DNA from: Vombatus ursinus | Lineage: Eukaryota > Chordata > Mammalia > Diprotodontia > Vombatidae | Direction: 5' to 3' | Assembly (NCBI RefSeq): GCF_900497805.2 | Contig: NW_020949602.1 | Location: 7,063,380-7,127,379 of the forward strand | Length of the DNA stretch: 64,000 nt | Shown here: positions 12,673 to 23,815 of the stretch, piece by piece | How positions within the stretch are numbered: the first letter of the stretch is position 1 | How the letters are laid out: every line of letters starts with the position of its first letter | Translations under genes and position numbers: made by a program | Notes under the pieces: model-generated | Database searches by the model: none | What the model was told of the DNA's origin: nothing | The model's input: only the letters and a program-made list of their open reading frames with translations

Positions 12673-13569
12673 TGTCCTTTCCCCCACTGACACCCATCAA
12701 AGTTCTTTCAAAACTCAGTAGGTGGTCTTTGAGAGAGACTAGAGGAAAAATCAGTCAATGTGGCTGCCAAAATGGTCATGAGCTCTTCTGAATTTAGCAA
12801 GGCTCATCTTCAGGTCACAGACACCCCAAGTGTTGGTCACCACACCCCTGTATGAAGCTATTGCAACTTCGTAGGGCCCAAGAATGCTGGTCTTCTACTA
12901 TAAGGACCTGAAACAGTGAAGGATTTCAAGTTGATAGTATATGATGACTATTTTCAGGATTCAGGGGTATTTAGACTTCAAAAAGAGAGAAAAAAAGTGA
13001 GGTGAGTGGTAAGATGTGATATAGGTTAATGACCTAGTTCAGATGTTAATGTTGACCCCTACCAGTAAGCAGTCACTGAACAATTTTCTAAGATTTAGTA
13101 CCTGCGTACATAGCGGCTATCTCCAAGGGGTATGCTGAGGGTCCACTGGGATAATGCATGCAAAGCTCTCTATAAATATTCAAGGACTATATCAATCTCA
13201 CCTGAGAGGCAGCATAGGATAGTGCATAAAGACCTAGCATCAGCATCATAAAGACCTGGGTTCACATCCCACCTTGATCCATGCCAGCTGTAAGACTCTT
13301 GGCAAGGTGTTTAATCTTTGAATGTCCCAGGTAGGAGGCCTCCAGTGACTCCTGGATCTGTACTTGGCCCTGAGTCGTCTAACATTTTATCAGTGACTTA
13401 AGTAAAGGCACAGATAGGGTGCTCATCTGATTTGCAGTCAACATCAATTTGGGAAGGGTAGCTGGGTGATGGAGTCATTGAAGACAATTTCCATGGCCTG
13501 TGGCTGGCTTGAATTCAAGATGAAATTCAAAAGGGATAATGTAAAGTCTCACACTAAAATACAAAAAAA

Positions 13570-13760
13570 AAATATTTCACAAGTACACTTAGTCTGAAAA
13601 GGATCTTGGCAACTTGGTTTTCTTTAAATTTTGATAACTGCATTTCATCAAAATCAGTTTCCTTTATAATCCTATTTTGTGCATTTAAAACCATGATTCT
13701 GAGGGAGTGCCCCATTGGTTTCACCAGAATGACTGTCAGAGGGGTCCAGGACACAAAAAA
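13570..13760 (+). mobile_element. hAT DNA-transposon remnant
   Basis: The run 'ctttataatcctattttgtg', then 'catttaaaaccatgattctg', then 'aggggtccaggacacaaaaa' matches a non-autonomous hAT family that appears about nine times in this window. It lies in intron 1 of copy A and is shared with copy B near 45,430-45,630. Confidence 0.6.
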
Positions 13761-14029
13761 AGGAGAAATACTCCTTATATAGGGGTTGAGTAGACTGCAC
13801 CAAATATGAGTTAGCAGTGTGATATGTCAGGTTAAAAAAAATGATTGTTAGTGTTTGATGAACTTAATTGAAAGAAAAACTACTGGGATGTTGTAGTATA
13901 ATATTAATATACAGAATTGACCAGTAAGGCAAGTGGAGATCAGATTCCTGACATGGTTTGTCCAAAGTCTTACAGTCAGATTCATGGACCCCAGGTCCTT
14001 AACATTTCCTGTGTGTGTCTATTGTTGTT

Positions 14030-14160
14030 GCTGTCATCCTGTTTTTAGTCTGGTGAATCCTTTGGGTAGCTTCTCAGAAGAAAGTTTTTAAATGCATAAA
14101 ATAAAAAAGGAAAACCAAGTATTTTAAAATGCAGTGATAAAAACTGTTTTTAACTAAAAT
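14030..14160 (-). mobile_element. hAT DNA-transposon remnant (half element)
   Basis: The text 'tagtctggtgaatcctttgg', then 'cttctcagaagaaag' and 'aaatgcataaaataaaaaag' is the complement-side half of the same hAT family. The equivalent piece in copy B is at about 45,985-46,110. Confidence 0.6.
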
Positions 14161-14578
14161 TAAATGGCCCCACTTAAGTACCTCTGATTCTAGAGTTTGA
14201 GGGGACCTCAGAGGCTGCCTCTTCAATTTCTACCAGTCAGTCTATTAATGAACATTTATTAAGTGTACGATGTGCCAAGTACTGTGCTGAGCTCTGGGGA
14301 TAAAAAAAAAAAAGAAAAAGACAGTCTTTCAGTGAGCTCACCTATCATTTATAGATAACAATAAAAAAACAGCTGAGATTTATATGATGCTTAATGTATG
14401 CCAATCACTGTGTGAAGCACTTTAGAATTATTATCTCATTGGATCAGAATCACAGAAATTGAGTCAGAAGGGACCTCAGTGGTCATCTAATCCTGACCCC
14501 ATATAAAAGTTAACTCCACCACGACACACCCCACACGTGATGAGCATATGACTTTCTCCAGGTCCCATAGGTCAGAAG

Positions 14579-14717
14579 GGGAATGTGAACCCAGGCCCTC
14601 TAAGCCCCAAACCAGACTTTCTTTCCATTGCAAGAGGCTGCTTCCCAGGTAGGCCCAGAGCAGGGATAGACACCAAGGCTTGTGGCTGCCCAATCCAGCA
14701 CATTCCCCAGAGCCCCA
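14579..14717. other. Block almost identical between duplicates in intron 1
   Basis: Over 139 bp this block differs from 46,561-46,699 at only two positions that I can see. Immediate flanks and even exon 1 differ at roughly one base in six or seven. It lies about 60 bp past the exon 1 donor. A minus-strand open frame of 93 codons covers it in both copies, but both differences change the amino acid, so protein-level selection does not explain the match. Local gene conversion or a conserved regulatory element are the alternatives. Confidence 0.6.
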
Positions 14718-14775
14718 GTGTCCACCCCCCAACCTCACAGCCAGTGGATTCTCACCCTCCCATCTCACTCCTTAC

Positions 14776-14988
14776 TTTTTGGAGGGTGATATTGGGATTT
14801 TTCAAGTCCATCTGGAAGAAGTTGCCAAATATGGGCAGCCCAGGAGGGCCAGGGGGGTAGTTGTGATGCCGCCTCCTCCTCTGCAGGTACTGTGCCAGGA
14901 TCAGGAGAATAACAGAGAGGAAAAAGAGGGTCTGCAGGGAGGCTCTTTCCCAAAGGGAAGGGAGAAAGTTCTCCAGAGAGAGCCTCAT
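14776..14988 (-). CDS. CYP2J-like cytochrome P450, exon 1 (copy A)
   Basis: The exon codes for 71 residues starting MRLSLENFLPSLWERASLQT. Residues about 20-35 are a hydrophobic signal anchor that would hold the enzyme in the ER membrane. Then come the basic stop-transfer RRRR at 37-40 and the proline hinge NYPPGPPGLPIFGN at 43-56, needed for folding of microsomal P450s. GNFFQMD resembles GNFFLVD of human CYP2J2. The ATG has A at -3, a favourable context. The exon ends LQK with the donor GTAAGG and joins exon 2 in phase 0 (LQK/FAKKYG). No lesion is seen. I chose this ATG because the equivalent ATG exists in copy B and the N-terminal length matches the family. CYP2J is preferred over other CYP2 subfamilies; the exact orthologue is not assignable. 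Confidence 0.9.
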
Positions 14989-15150
14989 TGTTCCCTATCT
15001 CTGGAACCAAGGCCAGATAAGCCAAGCTCCTCCTCCCGCTTTGACTTCCTGCAGCAATAGCAGCAGCTTTGGGGCCACCAGGAGCAGTGTTCTGGTGAGG
15101 GACAAAACTCAAAGTGTGTTTCATTCCTCAGAGCTGCTGCCTGGGCTGGC

Positions 15151-15156
15151 TTTATA
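15151..15156 (-). promoter_or_regulatory. TATA box of the CYP2J-like gene, copy A
   Basis: On the minus strand the sequence reads CCTATAAAGCC, 163 bp above the start codon. Initiation would fall near 15,120-15,127. An out-of-frame ATG at 15,122-15,124 opens a 119-codon frame that overlaps the main start and may or may not be inside the mRNA. Copy B has TATGAAA at the same place. Confidence 0.5.
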
Positions 15157-15589
15157 GGCCTGTGAGTGAGAGCTTCAGGGAGTGCCTGCCTCCACTCTGT
15201 GCCCCAGCCCTCTGCCTTCTGCCAGGGCCTGCCTCTTGGGTGTAACATGCCCCACCCCTACAGTCTTCTGCCCTGAAAAGAAGACTTGGCTTGTCTCCTG
15301 GGAACCAGAGAGACAAATTGATCAGGGCATGCGGGGAAGGCTCCACACAGGCAGACCCGTCCAGTAGGCCCCAAATCACAGGGCCTGACCTTTGAGGAAA
15401 GAAGGGATCCAGAATGTCACCCCCCTGTTTAGAAGAGCAACAAACTGAGGTTCAGGGAGGCCAGGAAACTGACAAGGTCCCACAGCTCTCTGTAAGTTTC
15501 AGAGTCTTCACTGGAACCCAACTCATCTGGCTTCAAATCAGCACATTTCTCCCTACTACAAATGGCCTCCTAATGGACTTGTGAACAAA

Positions 15590-16110
15590 TCTAAAGGGGC
15601 TCAAAATTCAGAATCCAGGGACCCCCAAGGGGTATGTAGGTAGATTTCAGTAGGTCTGTGAACTTGAATGGGAGAAAATAACTTCAACTTTATTGGAATA
15701 ATTTGAATAAAATTTCCAATAGAACTGAAATAAAATTCCAATATAATTGGAATAAATTAAATAAAGTGTCAATGTAATTAGAATCAATTGGAATAAAATT
15801 CTAATATAATTGGTATAAATTGGAACAATTTGAATAAAGTTTCAATATAATTAGAATAAGTAAAATAAAATTCCAATATAATTGAAATAAATTGAAATGA
15901 AATTCAAATGTAATTAGAAAAAATTGGGATAACTGGAACTATATTCTAGTATGAGTGGAATAAATGGGAATTATTGGAATAAATTGGAATGATCAGAATA
16001 AAATCCAATGTAATTGTAATTTCCTTTAAAATCTTATGTATTTTTTTGTGCATCTAAAATGTCTTTCTGAGAAAGAACCCATAGCCTTTAAAAGACTGAC
16101 CAAGGGTTCT
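15590..16110 (-). mobile_element. hAT remnant hosting a minisatellite, copy A
   Basis: The left part 'aaaattcagaatccagggac' and the right part 'gtgcatctaaaatgtctttc', then 'tgagaaagaacccatagcct', are the two ends of the hAT family seen elsewhere here. Between them lies an AT-rich tandem array instead of the normal short centre. It starts about 600 bp upstream of exon 1 and is shared with copy B. Confidence 0.6.
15680..16015. repeat. AT-rich minisatellite, unit near AATTGGAATAAAATTCCAAT
   Basis: Irregular copies of a roughly 20-35 bp unit built from GGAATAAA, ATTCCAAT and ATAATTGG follow each other for about 335 bp. TTCCAATATAATTGGAA is self-complementary, so single strands could fold. The array is also present at 47,700-48,030. 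Confidence 0.85.
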
Positions 16111-17790
16111 TCTCTGATAAGTAGGCACTTCTAAGTGCTTGGAACTGCTTTTTAAACCTTGCTCAGTGTGTGAGGTTGGACCTGTGACAAGGGGTGAATG
16201 GATATCCTTGTGTGTTCCCTTCCAATGGCCTTCATGGAGCAGTGAGCAGAAAGCTGGATTTGGAGTCAAGAGGGCTTGGGCTGAATCTAAGCTGTTCCAC
16301 TTTTGTTTCCCTGGGCCTCTATTTCTCACGTGTAAAAAAGTAGATTGGACTACCAGAGATGTCAGAGACAAGACCCCAGCCTAAAAGCATTATAGTTCCT
16401 CACTCCTGAGTACGACCAGGGACAGATTAAAATGTAGTAAAGAAATGTTTAACAAACCAAAGATACAATACAACATGGATAATGCCAGTCCATGACTTGC
16501 TAGGCCTGTAGGTTTACACACCTGCACTAGATGACTTCTGAGGTTCCCTTCCACTCAAAAGTTATGTTCTCTCATTATGGAATAAAAGGCTATGTCCCCT
16601 GTCCTCAGGCATTGTGTAAATAAGAGGTGAAGGACAGGAAGATAGCCTTTTGGACCAAAAGGCCAATCAATGACACACAGTTTGTTTATGAATCATAGAA
16701 TGTTTTATCTGAAAGAAGTCTTGGAGATGATAGGATAATTGGGTCACATGTCTGGAGCTGGAAGAATCTCAGAAACCATCTAGGTCAATGCTCTGATTTT
16801 ACAGATGAGCAACCAGGTAGAGACCATCATAAATCACCATTACTCTAATGTTCTATAGGGATTTAAGGTTTATAAGTAACTTTGTGGGTTTTATCTCATT
16901 TGCTCTTTACAACCATACAAAATAAGTGTGATTATTATGCCCATTTTGCAGATGGAGAAACTGAGGCTGAAAGAGTTTCAAAGACTTACTGAGGGTCACA
17001 TAGCTAATAGGAGTCTGAAGTAAGATCTGAATTTAGCTCCTCTGAGAGAAATGATTATTAATAAACAATGATTTGGGGAGATCCAAGATTACTCACTTCT
17101 TATTAAGTCCAGATTTTACAAACTTCAGTCTCCTGAAGGACATTGATAATGAGATTAGACTAACTTTCTGGTTCAGACCTGACCCAAGGAAGGAGTCATT
17201 GTCTCCCACCTGAGGCTTTGGTGGGGCATACATTATTTGAATAGCTCCCCAAAGCTGTGTATGGTCAGGGTATAGAGATAGTCTTTCTCTATCCAATGGT
17301 CCCAGGATGTCCCTCTCAACCTCTCATTGAATAACTTCTCTTCAAAGGGCACATAAACTGTGAACCTACTGCCACGATTGTCTTTGGTATAAGAGAGATG
17401 GCCAGATGACTATTCTCTTATTAAGAATTGTGTTGGAAATATTGATAAAATGATTAAATTACCCAGAAACTATGTCTCTCAAACTTTTTAGTCACCACAG
17501 ACCCCAAGTCCAGGGCTCAAAGTGGCCAAAGTTATACGGGTAGTAATTTGTGAGGGTGGGATTGGGTGATAAAGTGTCTAAACAATCCTCAGTTCAGTAA
17601 AGTAAAGTAAAGTCTTACATTTGGGTCCAAAAACTCAATTTCACAAACACGAGATAGACAAAGTATGACCATAGACAGTTTGTTAGAAAAAAGGGCTAGA
17701 GATGAAGTGAATGGAAGGTCAATATTAGTCAGCCTTTTACTATGGCAATAGAGAAGGCTGTGGCACCTCTAGATTTTTTAAGAGAGGCAT
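16111..17790. other. Upstream DNA of copy A, no gene seen
   Basis: This stretch is alignable with about 48,140-49,730 and holds only decayed repeats. These include an old SINE near 16,680-17,050 ('ttttgcagatggagaaactg', 'gggtcacatagctaatagga') and a short hAT-like end near 17,490. No CYP exon or other coding exon was recognised. Confidence 0.6.
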
Positions 17791-17791
17791 G

Positions 17792-18178
17792 GGGGGGAAT
17801 CTAAGTGGCACAGTGGATAGAATTCTGGCCTTGGAGTCAGGAGGACCTGAGTTCAAATCTAGCCTCAGACACTTGACCCTTAATAGCTGTGTGACCCTGG
17901 GCAAGTCACTTAACCCTGATTGCCTCACTTAAAAAAACAAACAAAAACAAAAACAAAACAAACAAACAAACAAAAAACAAGAAAATGTTGATTTGAAGAA
18001 TATTGGGGCAGCTAGGCGGTGCAATGGATAGAGCACTGGCCCTGAAGTCAGGAAAACCTGAGTTTAAATCTGGCCTCAGAACAAACACTTGACACTTACT
18101 AGCTCTGTGACCTTGGGCAAATTACTTAACCCCAATTACCTAAAAAAAAAAGAGAGAGAGAGAGAGAGAAAGAGAGAG
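17792..18178 (+). mobile_element. Two tRNA-derived SINEs in tandem, copy A only
   Basis: The first SINE (17,792-17,982) runs from a 'taagtggcacagtggataga' head to an (AAAC)n tail. The second (18,005-18,178) starts ggggcagctaggcggtgcaa and ends in an (AG)n tail. About 22 bp separate them. The matching place in copy B (near 49,720-49,760) has neither; it carries a small GGCGCAG triplicate instead. An AGAGAGGCA match outside both elements could be a target-site duplication, but the AG-rich tail makes this uncertain. Confidence 0.8.
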
Positions 18179-19181
18179 GCACAAGGTCCATGGCCACAGA
18201 GGTGACTGATGTGCTGTCCTTTTCCCTGCTCAGACCTCCTCTGGGGCATTGTCTTCAATTCTGGGCACCACAGTTTTAGAAAGGACACTGGGTCATCTAT
18301 AGAGGAGTTAAGGAAGACTCATACACTTACAGCTTTAGAACTAGAAGGGGTGCTAGTGGTTATCCAGTCCAAACTCTTCATTTTACAGATGAAGAACTGA
18401 GGTCCAGAGAGGGAAATGACTGATCCAGGGTCATATGGGTAGTGACTCCAAACCCTGTGATCTTTCCAATGCACCACCCTACTTCCAGATAAAAATACCT
18501 CTTGAGATCATGCTATAGGAGAAACTGTTGCAGAACTTAGGGGTGCTTAGCCTATAGGAAAGTGTGAGTATTTAGGGAGAGAGGGTTGGACATGGAGCTG
18601 TCTTCAGTTCTTTGAAGGGTTGCCAAGTGAAAGAAAGATTAGCTTTGTCCTTCTTGATGCCAAAGAGCAGAATTAGGGGCAGTGGAGGTATTTTAACTTG
18701 ACAGGATGGGGAAAAACCCAAATTTACAACTAGAGCTGTCCAAAATTGAAAGGGATTGCTTCTCTAAAACTCAGACCTCCTCAGTAAACTTGCCTTGGGG
18801 GACCTCCCTCCCTCTGATTGGAGAAGGTGGAGGATGGACATTAAAGAATTCTTCCTAGATCCTCCATTTAAGGAGAGGTCCCAGGGCAGCCACCTTATCA
18901 TTTCTCACCTGACTTCAGGACTTCATCTTTGTCTCTCTCCCTTGCCTCTCACCTCCCCTCCCCGCCCCCCCTCCCCCGCCTTCAACTGTTTTTAATGGGC
19001 TTTCTATCCCTGTTAGATAGTGAGTCTTTCTTTGTACCTGTATTTTAGATACCTGGTGCATAGTAGGCACTTAACAAAAACTTATTCACTGAAAGCTTCT
19101 AAAAGTAACAGGTTCCTTCTGATTTGAGTCCTTCAAGTAGAGAATGTATTACCATTGGACAGGTAAGTTTTAATGGGTATT
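18179..19181. other. Upstream DNA of copy A, no gene seen
   Basis: The stretch matches about 49,770-50,930 apart from the SINE inserted in B. It contains an old SINE core near 18,330-18,480 and a C-rich run near 18,955-18,980. Reading frames here are short and not shared in frame with copy B. Confidence 0.55.
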
Positions 19182-19345
19182 CTTTAATCAATCAATAAAC
19201 ATTTATCACATGGCTATTATGTGCCAGGTACTGTGCTAAGTGCTAGGGACACAAAAAAGAGGCAAAGGACCATCCTAGCCCTAATCTAATATGGGAGAAA
19301 ACATAGAAACAAGTACATATAAACAAGCTCTAAATATCATTAATA
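19182..19345. repeat. Unclassified 'tgtgccaggtactgtgctaa' repeat family
   Basis: The text 'caatcaataaacatttatca', then 'ttatgtgccaggtactgtgc', then 'gggagaaaacatagaaacaa' belongs to a widespread mammalian repeat. Other copies lie near 14,235, 46,165, 50,943, 56,485 and 63,705. Confidence 0.6.
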
Positions 19346-19544
19346 GGAAATCATTAACAGAGGGACCACACTAGAATTAAGAAGGGTTGGGGAAAGCTTT
19401 CTATAGAAGATTTTATTAAGACTTAGGTATGGCTAACTAGATCCCCTGAGGTCCTTCCAATTTGGAAATTTTGCTGTCCTGGGACTCCTTTGACTTCATC
19501 AATCCATCTGTCAATTAATCAATCCACAAGCATTTATCAATGGT

Positions 19545-20190
19545 TCTCCTTGATGCTGTCTTCTCTCTAGGTTTTCAGAATCATTTCTCTCTCCTGGATC
19601 TCCTCCCATGTCTCTGATCACTCTTCTGTCTCCTTTGCTTGATCCACCTCCAGATCATGCCCTCTAACCATAGGGGTCCCTCAGGGTTCTGTCCTGGGCC
19701 CTCTCCTCATCTCACTCTATGATACTTTACTTGATCTCATCTGCTCCCATGGCTTAATGACCATCCCTCAGCTGACAATTCTCAAATCTGCCTATCCTGT
19801 CCTGGATATCTATTTGCTGACCTCCCATTGCATATCTCCAATCACCTTCTAGAAATCTCAACCTGGATGTCCAGTAGACATCTTAAATTGAACTCATCTC
19901 TCTCCTTAAATCCTGCCCTACCTCCTAATTTCTCTATTGCTGTCAAGGCTCATCACTTAGGAGCTATCCTGGATTCCTCACTGTCTCTCACCCTCTACAT
20001 CTAATGTGTGCCAAGGATTGTTGACTTCACCTTTGCAACATCTCTCAAAAATGTGTCCTCTTCTCTCTTCTGACACTGCTGCCACCCTTATGTAAGCCCT
20101 TATCTTATCACACCTGGATTATTGCAATAGCCTGCTGGTGAATCTGCCTGCTTCCAATCTCTCCCCACTACAATCCATCCTCCCACTCAG
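19545..20190 (+). mobile_element. L2 LINE, reverse-transcriptase region fragment (copy A)
   Basis: The text 'ggggtccctcagggttctgt' followed by 'cctgggccctctcctc' codes for GVPQGSVLGPLL, the conserved reverse-transcriptase block of L2/CR1-group LINEs. Downstream text ('attgcaatagcctgctggtg', 'ctccccactacaatccatcc') is also L2. The fragment is dead. Compared with copy B it lacks about 590 bp of L2 at its left edge. Confidence 0.8.
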
Positions 20191-20754
20191 AATTTGGAAG
20201 AATTTAATGTGAATGGCCCACAGTGTGATGCAGCAGGAACCAATACTAAAGGGTATTTTGTTTTTGTTTTTGTTTTTGCTTGTTTGTTTGTTTGTTTTCT
20301 GAAAAAATGGATATCCTGGTTGGGAACCAGTGGCAGTTTGCGACTTGGGTGTCTGTCTCTTCTGTAATGATGTTACCTTGACAGAAGCTCCACAGGACAC
20401 ATCAGGCTATTAAAACAGCCAGTGATGAACCTTGGATCACATAGATTCTCTTGAAATATCCATTTTTCCAGTTTGAATGTGCTGCTTTCTTACTTTTCTG
20501 AAAAACACACTTTTCCTTTGCTTCTCGATTACCACATTCTTGTAAAGGCAAATTTATAACTAAAATAGAAGTTAGTTATAAAGCTGCTTAGAGGATCATA
20601 GACTTAGAACTAGGAGGGATCATAGAGGCCATTGAGTCCAGCCAACTCTTTCTACAAATGAGGAAACTGAGTCACAGAAAAGTTGCATAGCAAATTTTGA
20701 AGCAATATTTAAATCCAAATTTTCTTTCACATTTTGCCTCTAACATTTAACACG

Positions 20755-20975
20755 CCTGTAAACTCGGTGGTGCAGTGGATAAAGTGCCGGGCCTAGAGTC
20801 AGGAAAACTCATCTTCATGAGTTCAAATGTGGCCTGAGACACTTACCAGCTTCATGACCCTATCACTCAACCCTGTTTACCTCAATTTTCTCATCTGTAA
20901 AATGAAGAAGTTAGCATAGATGGCCTCTGAGTTGCCTTTAACTCCAAATTTATTTCTCCAATTTACTATTCTTTG
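20755..20975 (+). mobile_element. tRNA-derived SINE, shared by both copies
   Basis: The segment 'cggtggtgcagtggataaag', then 'gttcaaatgtggcctgagac', then 'ctcatctgtaaaatgaagaa' is a full marsupial SINE. The same insertion lies at 53,105-53,320. Confidence 0.75.
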
Positions 20976-21229
20976 CAAGGTACTTCAGTAGGTCTCATTT
21001 ACGGTTTGTAATATGTGACTCGCCCACTGACACAAACTAACCTGTTTTGGTCTTTGTATCTTCCTCTATAAAGTGAAGCAGTTGGAAGAAATATCTCCAA
21101 GGCATCTTCCAGGTCAATGATCAATGATTCTATAAAACTAGGACTTGTGATCACGAGGGATATAAAACCAATATGCAAAATATGTAAAGCAATATGCAAC
21201 GTACAATGAAAGCTTAGCTACCAGCCACC

Positions 21230-22030
21230 TGGCCTTTCAGAACTCTTTGAATTCCAGAAACTAAAACTAACTCCCCAAAAGTCTTTAGCAGTGAAATAGG
21301 CCAAGAACCCGGGAATAATGAACATAGCTGAGAAGTTACCAACCAAAGTTTATGCCCAGCAAGCTACAGTTGGTTTTAGTATGTATGATATTACAGGCTT
21401 AAGCCCACTCATCTGGCTCTCAATCATTTCAGGTTCTTTTGAGAGTCCACCCCCCCCCCCCATATTTTCCCATTTAAATTCAGACTCAGAATTATACTAT
21501 TCAGATAGGCCCCATCTGTCTGGGTTCTTTCTTCATTATCCTGAGAAAAGGTTATCAAAACCGAATAAGCACACAATCTCATAGACAACTCCAAGTTGGC
21601 CCCACCCTAATTCTCCACCCACTCCACCTATTCTAAATCAAAGTTCATTCTAGGGGTAAACAAGCCAATTCCCCAGGGATCAAGGTCTAGACTCATCCAT
21701 CTCTTGTGCACAAAATACATTCATACCACTCCTACCGTCCACACTCAACAACCACACAATCACACTCACTATTATTCTTTTCTTCTCATACCAGTATTCA
21801 ATTTAGTTTTTCCACAGCCACTCAGTAATGTATGCATATGAGGCCAGGGAATGTCCTGACTGCTTCTTAATTGGTTTGGAAGTGGGGTCAGGCAGGGATA
21901 CAGAATTAACAGTTCCATTTCTAAACATAAAGCCCCTAGAGAACCTGTCACATGGTTGTACATGTTTTGGACGAGGTCTGTGATTTCTTTGCTATAGGAA
22001 ACTCTTTGTATGTAAAAGCAGATTTGGACC
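21230..22030. other. Non-coding stretch shared by both copies, origin unknown
   Basis: It matches 53,560-54,340 in order and orientation. It contains a C12 run near 21,450. I recognise neither an exon nor a repeat family. The open frames are short and broken in one copy or the other. Confidence 0.5.
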
Positions 22031-22619
22031 TAATCTGCAGATTGTAACCATACAGAGCAAACAGAGACCCTGAATGTTTAAGTGACTTGCCCAGGGACAG
22101 ACATCCACTCTTGTCCTGAGTCCTCTTCTCTTTTCTCCCTAAACTATTTTACTTATTCATCTCCTTGGCTGCCATGGATTCAATGATCCTCTGTAATGAT
22201 GGTTCTCAAATCTATTTATCCAGCCCTGACCTCTCTCTTGACTTCTAGTCACATATCTCCAAGTGTCTGACGACGATCTCGAACCAAATAACCCCTAGAC
22301 TTCTTAAATTCCATCTATCCAAAATGACACCCATTATCTTTCCTCAAAAAAATCTTTCCTCTCTTCTTGATTTCCCTGTTACTTCTGAGGGTGTCACCAT
22401 CCAAGTCACCTAGGTTCTCTATCTGGGCATCTCCCTTAACTCCTCACCCTCTCTCACTCCCATATTCAATCTATTGCCAAGGCCTATCGATGCTATTTTC
22501 ACAACATCTCTCATGTGTACCCCCTTCTCTCCTCTGACATTGTCACCACCCTGACACAGCCACACATCACCTAATATTACTTGGTGAGGCTATTGCAATA
22601 GTTTGCTGGTTGGTCAGTA

Positions 22620-22865
22620 TTGAGATGGCAAAGTAGCTTAAGTGCTAGATATGAATTCAAGGTAACCTGGTTTTAAATCTTGCCTCAGATACTGAGTCCT
22701 TGGAAAAATCACTCAACCTTTGTTTGCCTCAATTTCTTTATCTGTAAAATGGGGATAATAATAGCACCCACCTCCCAAGGTTGCTGTGAAGATCAGATCG
22801 ATCATTTGTAAAGCACTTTACAAACCTTAAAGTACTATATTAAGGCTAGCCATGAGTCTTTCCCC
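22620..22865 (+). mobile_element. tRNA-derived SINE inside L2
   Basis: A 'ttttaaatcttgcctcagat' core, a 'tctgtaaaatggggataata' linker and a 'ttgtaaagcactttacaaac' end identify a full SINE. The region is missing from copy B. Confidence 0.75.
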
Positions 22866-22897
22866 ACTCCAGTCCATCCTCTATTTAGTTCTTGTGT

Positions 22898-23167
22898 GGG
22901 ACAGCTAGGATTCTGTTGCATTCTATGCAGTGAATAGAACTGTAGCCTTGAGGTCAGGAAGACTCAAGTTCAAAATTGGCTCAGACACTAGCTGTGTGAC
23001 CCCTGGGTAATAGACGCAATATCAATTTGGCTTAGTTTCATCATCTGTAAGATGGGAATAATAATAACACCTACATCTCAGGTTGTTGTCAGGATCAAAC
23101 TAAATAACAACAAAGTCCTTAGCTCATTTCCTGGCACATAGCAATCACTATACAAATGTTAGCTACT
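22898..23167 (+). mobile_element. Second SINE inside L2
   Basis: It begins gggacagctagg, continues 'agccttgaggtcaggaagac' and ends 'cacatagcaatcactataca'. Copy B keeps only its 3' half (about 54,345-54,475), because a deletion removed the rest. Confidence 0.75.
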
Positions 23168-23574
23168 ACTATCTTCCTAAAGTGCAGGTCTGACCATATC
23201 ACACCCTACATCAATAAATTTCTGTGGCTCCCTATTGCCTCTAGGATCAAATACAAAACCCTATTTTGGGCATTCAAAGCCCTTCTTAACCTTAGCTCCT
23301 CCTACCTTTCCAGCTTTCTTACATGTTATTCCTTTCCCATGTACTCTTTGATCCAGTGACACTGGTCCCCTGGTTGTTCCATGAACAAGACACTCCACTG
23401 GTGGGTTCCAGGCACTTTCTTAGGGCTGCATACTATACCTGAAACACTCTCCCTCCTCTACTCTGATTACTGACCTCTCTGGCTTTCTTTGAATCTCAAT
23501 TAAATTCTCACCTTTTACTGGAAGCCTTTCCCAACTCTTCTTATTCAATTTTTCCGTTAATTCTTCTTATTTAA

Positions 23575-23815
23575 TTAATTCTGTTAATTATTAAGCATTT
23601 TACCCATATTATTTCACTTGATCCTCCTAATAACCTTATGAGGTAGATCTCATAATTATCCTTATTTACAGCTGGGGAAACTGAGGCAGGCATGGTTTAA
23701 ATGATTTGTCCACAGTCACAAATCTATTAGATTTTTGATGCCATATTTGCACTCAATCAGGTCTTCTTTAAGTCAGACTCTGTGCACTCTGGTGCCACCT
23801 AGATGAAGAGGAGTG
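23575..23815 (-). mobile_element. tRNA-derived SINE, shared by both copies
   Basis: Antisense SINE text: 'ttatttcacttgatcctcct', 'agctggggaaactgaggcag', and the closing 'ctctggtgccacctag'. The matching copy is at 54,860-55,080. Confidence 0.75.

Larger units (their letters stand above)
22095..23560 (+). mobile_element. L2 LINE 3' part split by two SINEs
   Basis: L2 text runs 22,095-22,615 ('aactcctcaccctctctcac', 'cacaacatctctcatgtgta'), 22,865-22,895 ('tttccccactccagtccatc') and 23,168-23,560 ('cctaaagtgcaggtctgacc', 'ggctccctattgcctctagg'). The pieces join in the correct L2 order once SINEs at 22,620-22,865 and 22,898-23,167 are removed. Confidence 0.8.

Noticed and set aside
14487-14768. 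93-codon minus-strand frame matched by a 92-codon frame at 46,471-46,749
   Set aside because: The match looked like a conserved small protein, but both differences in the near-identical block are amino-acid changing. The frame begins in the splice donor region of exon 1. It is better explained by DNA-level similarity.
14680-15060. Plus-strand 126-codon frame opposite CYP2J exon 1
   Set aside because: It is a shadow of the GC-rich exon 1 and 5' UTR on the opposite strand.
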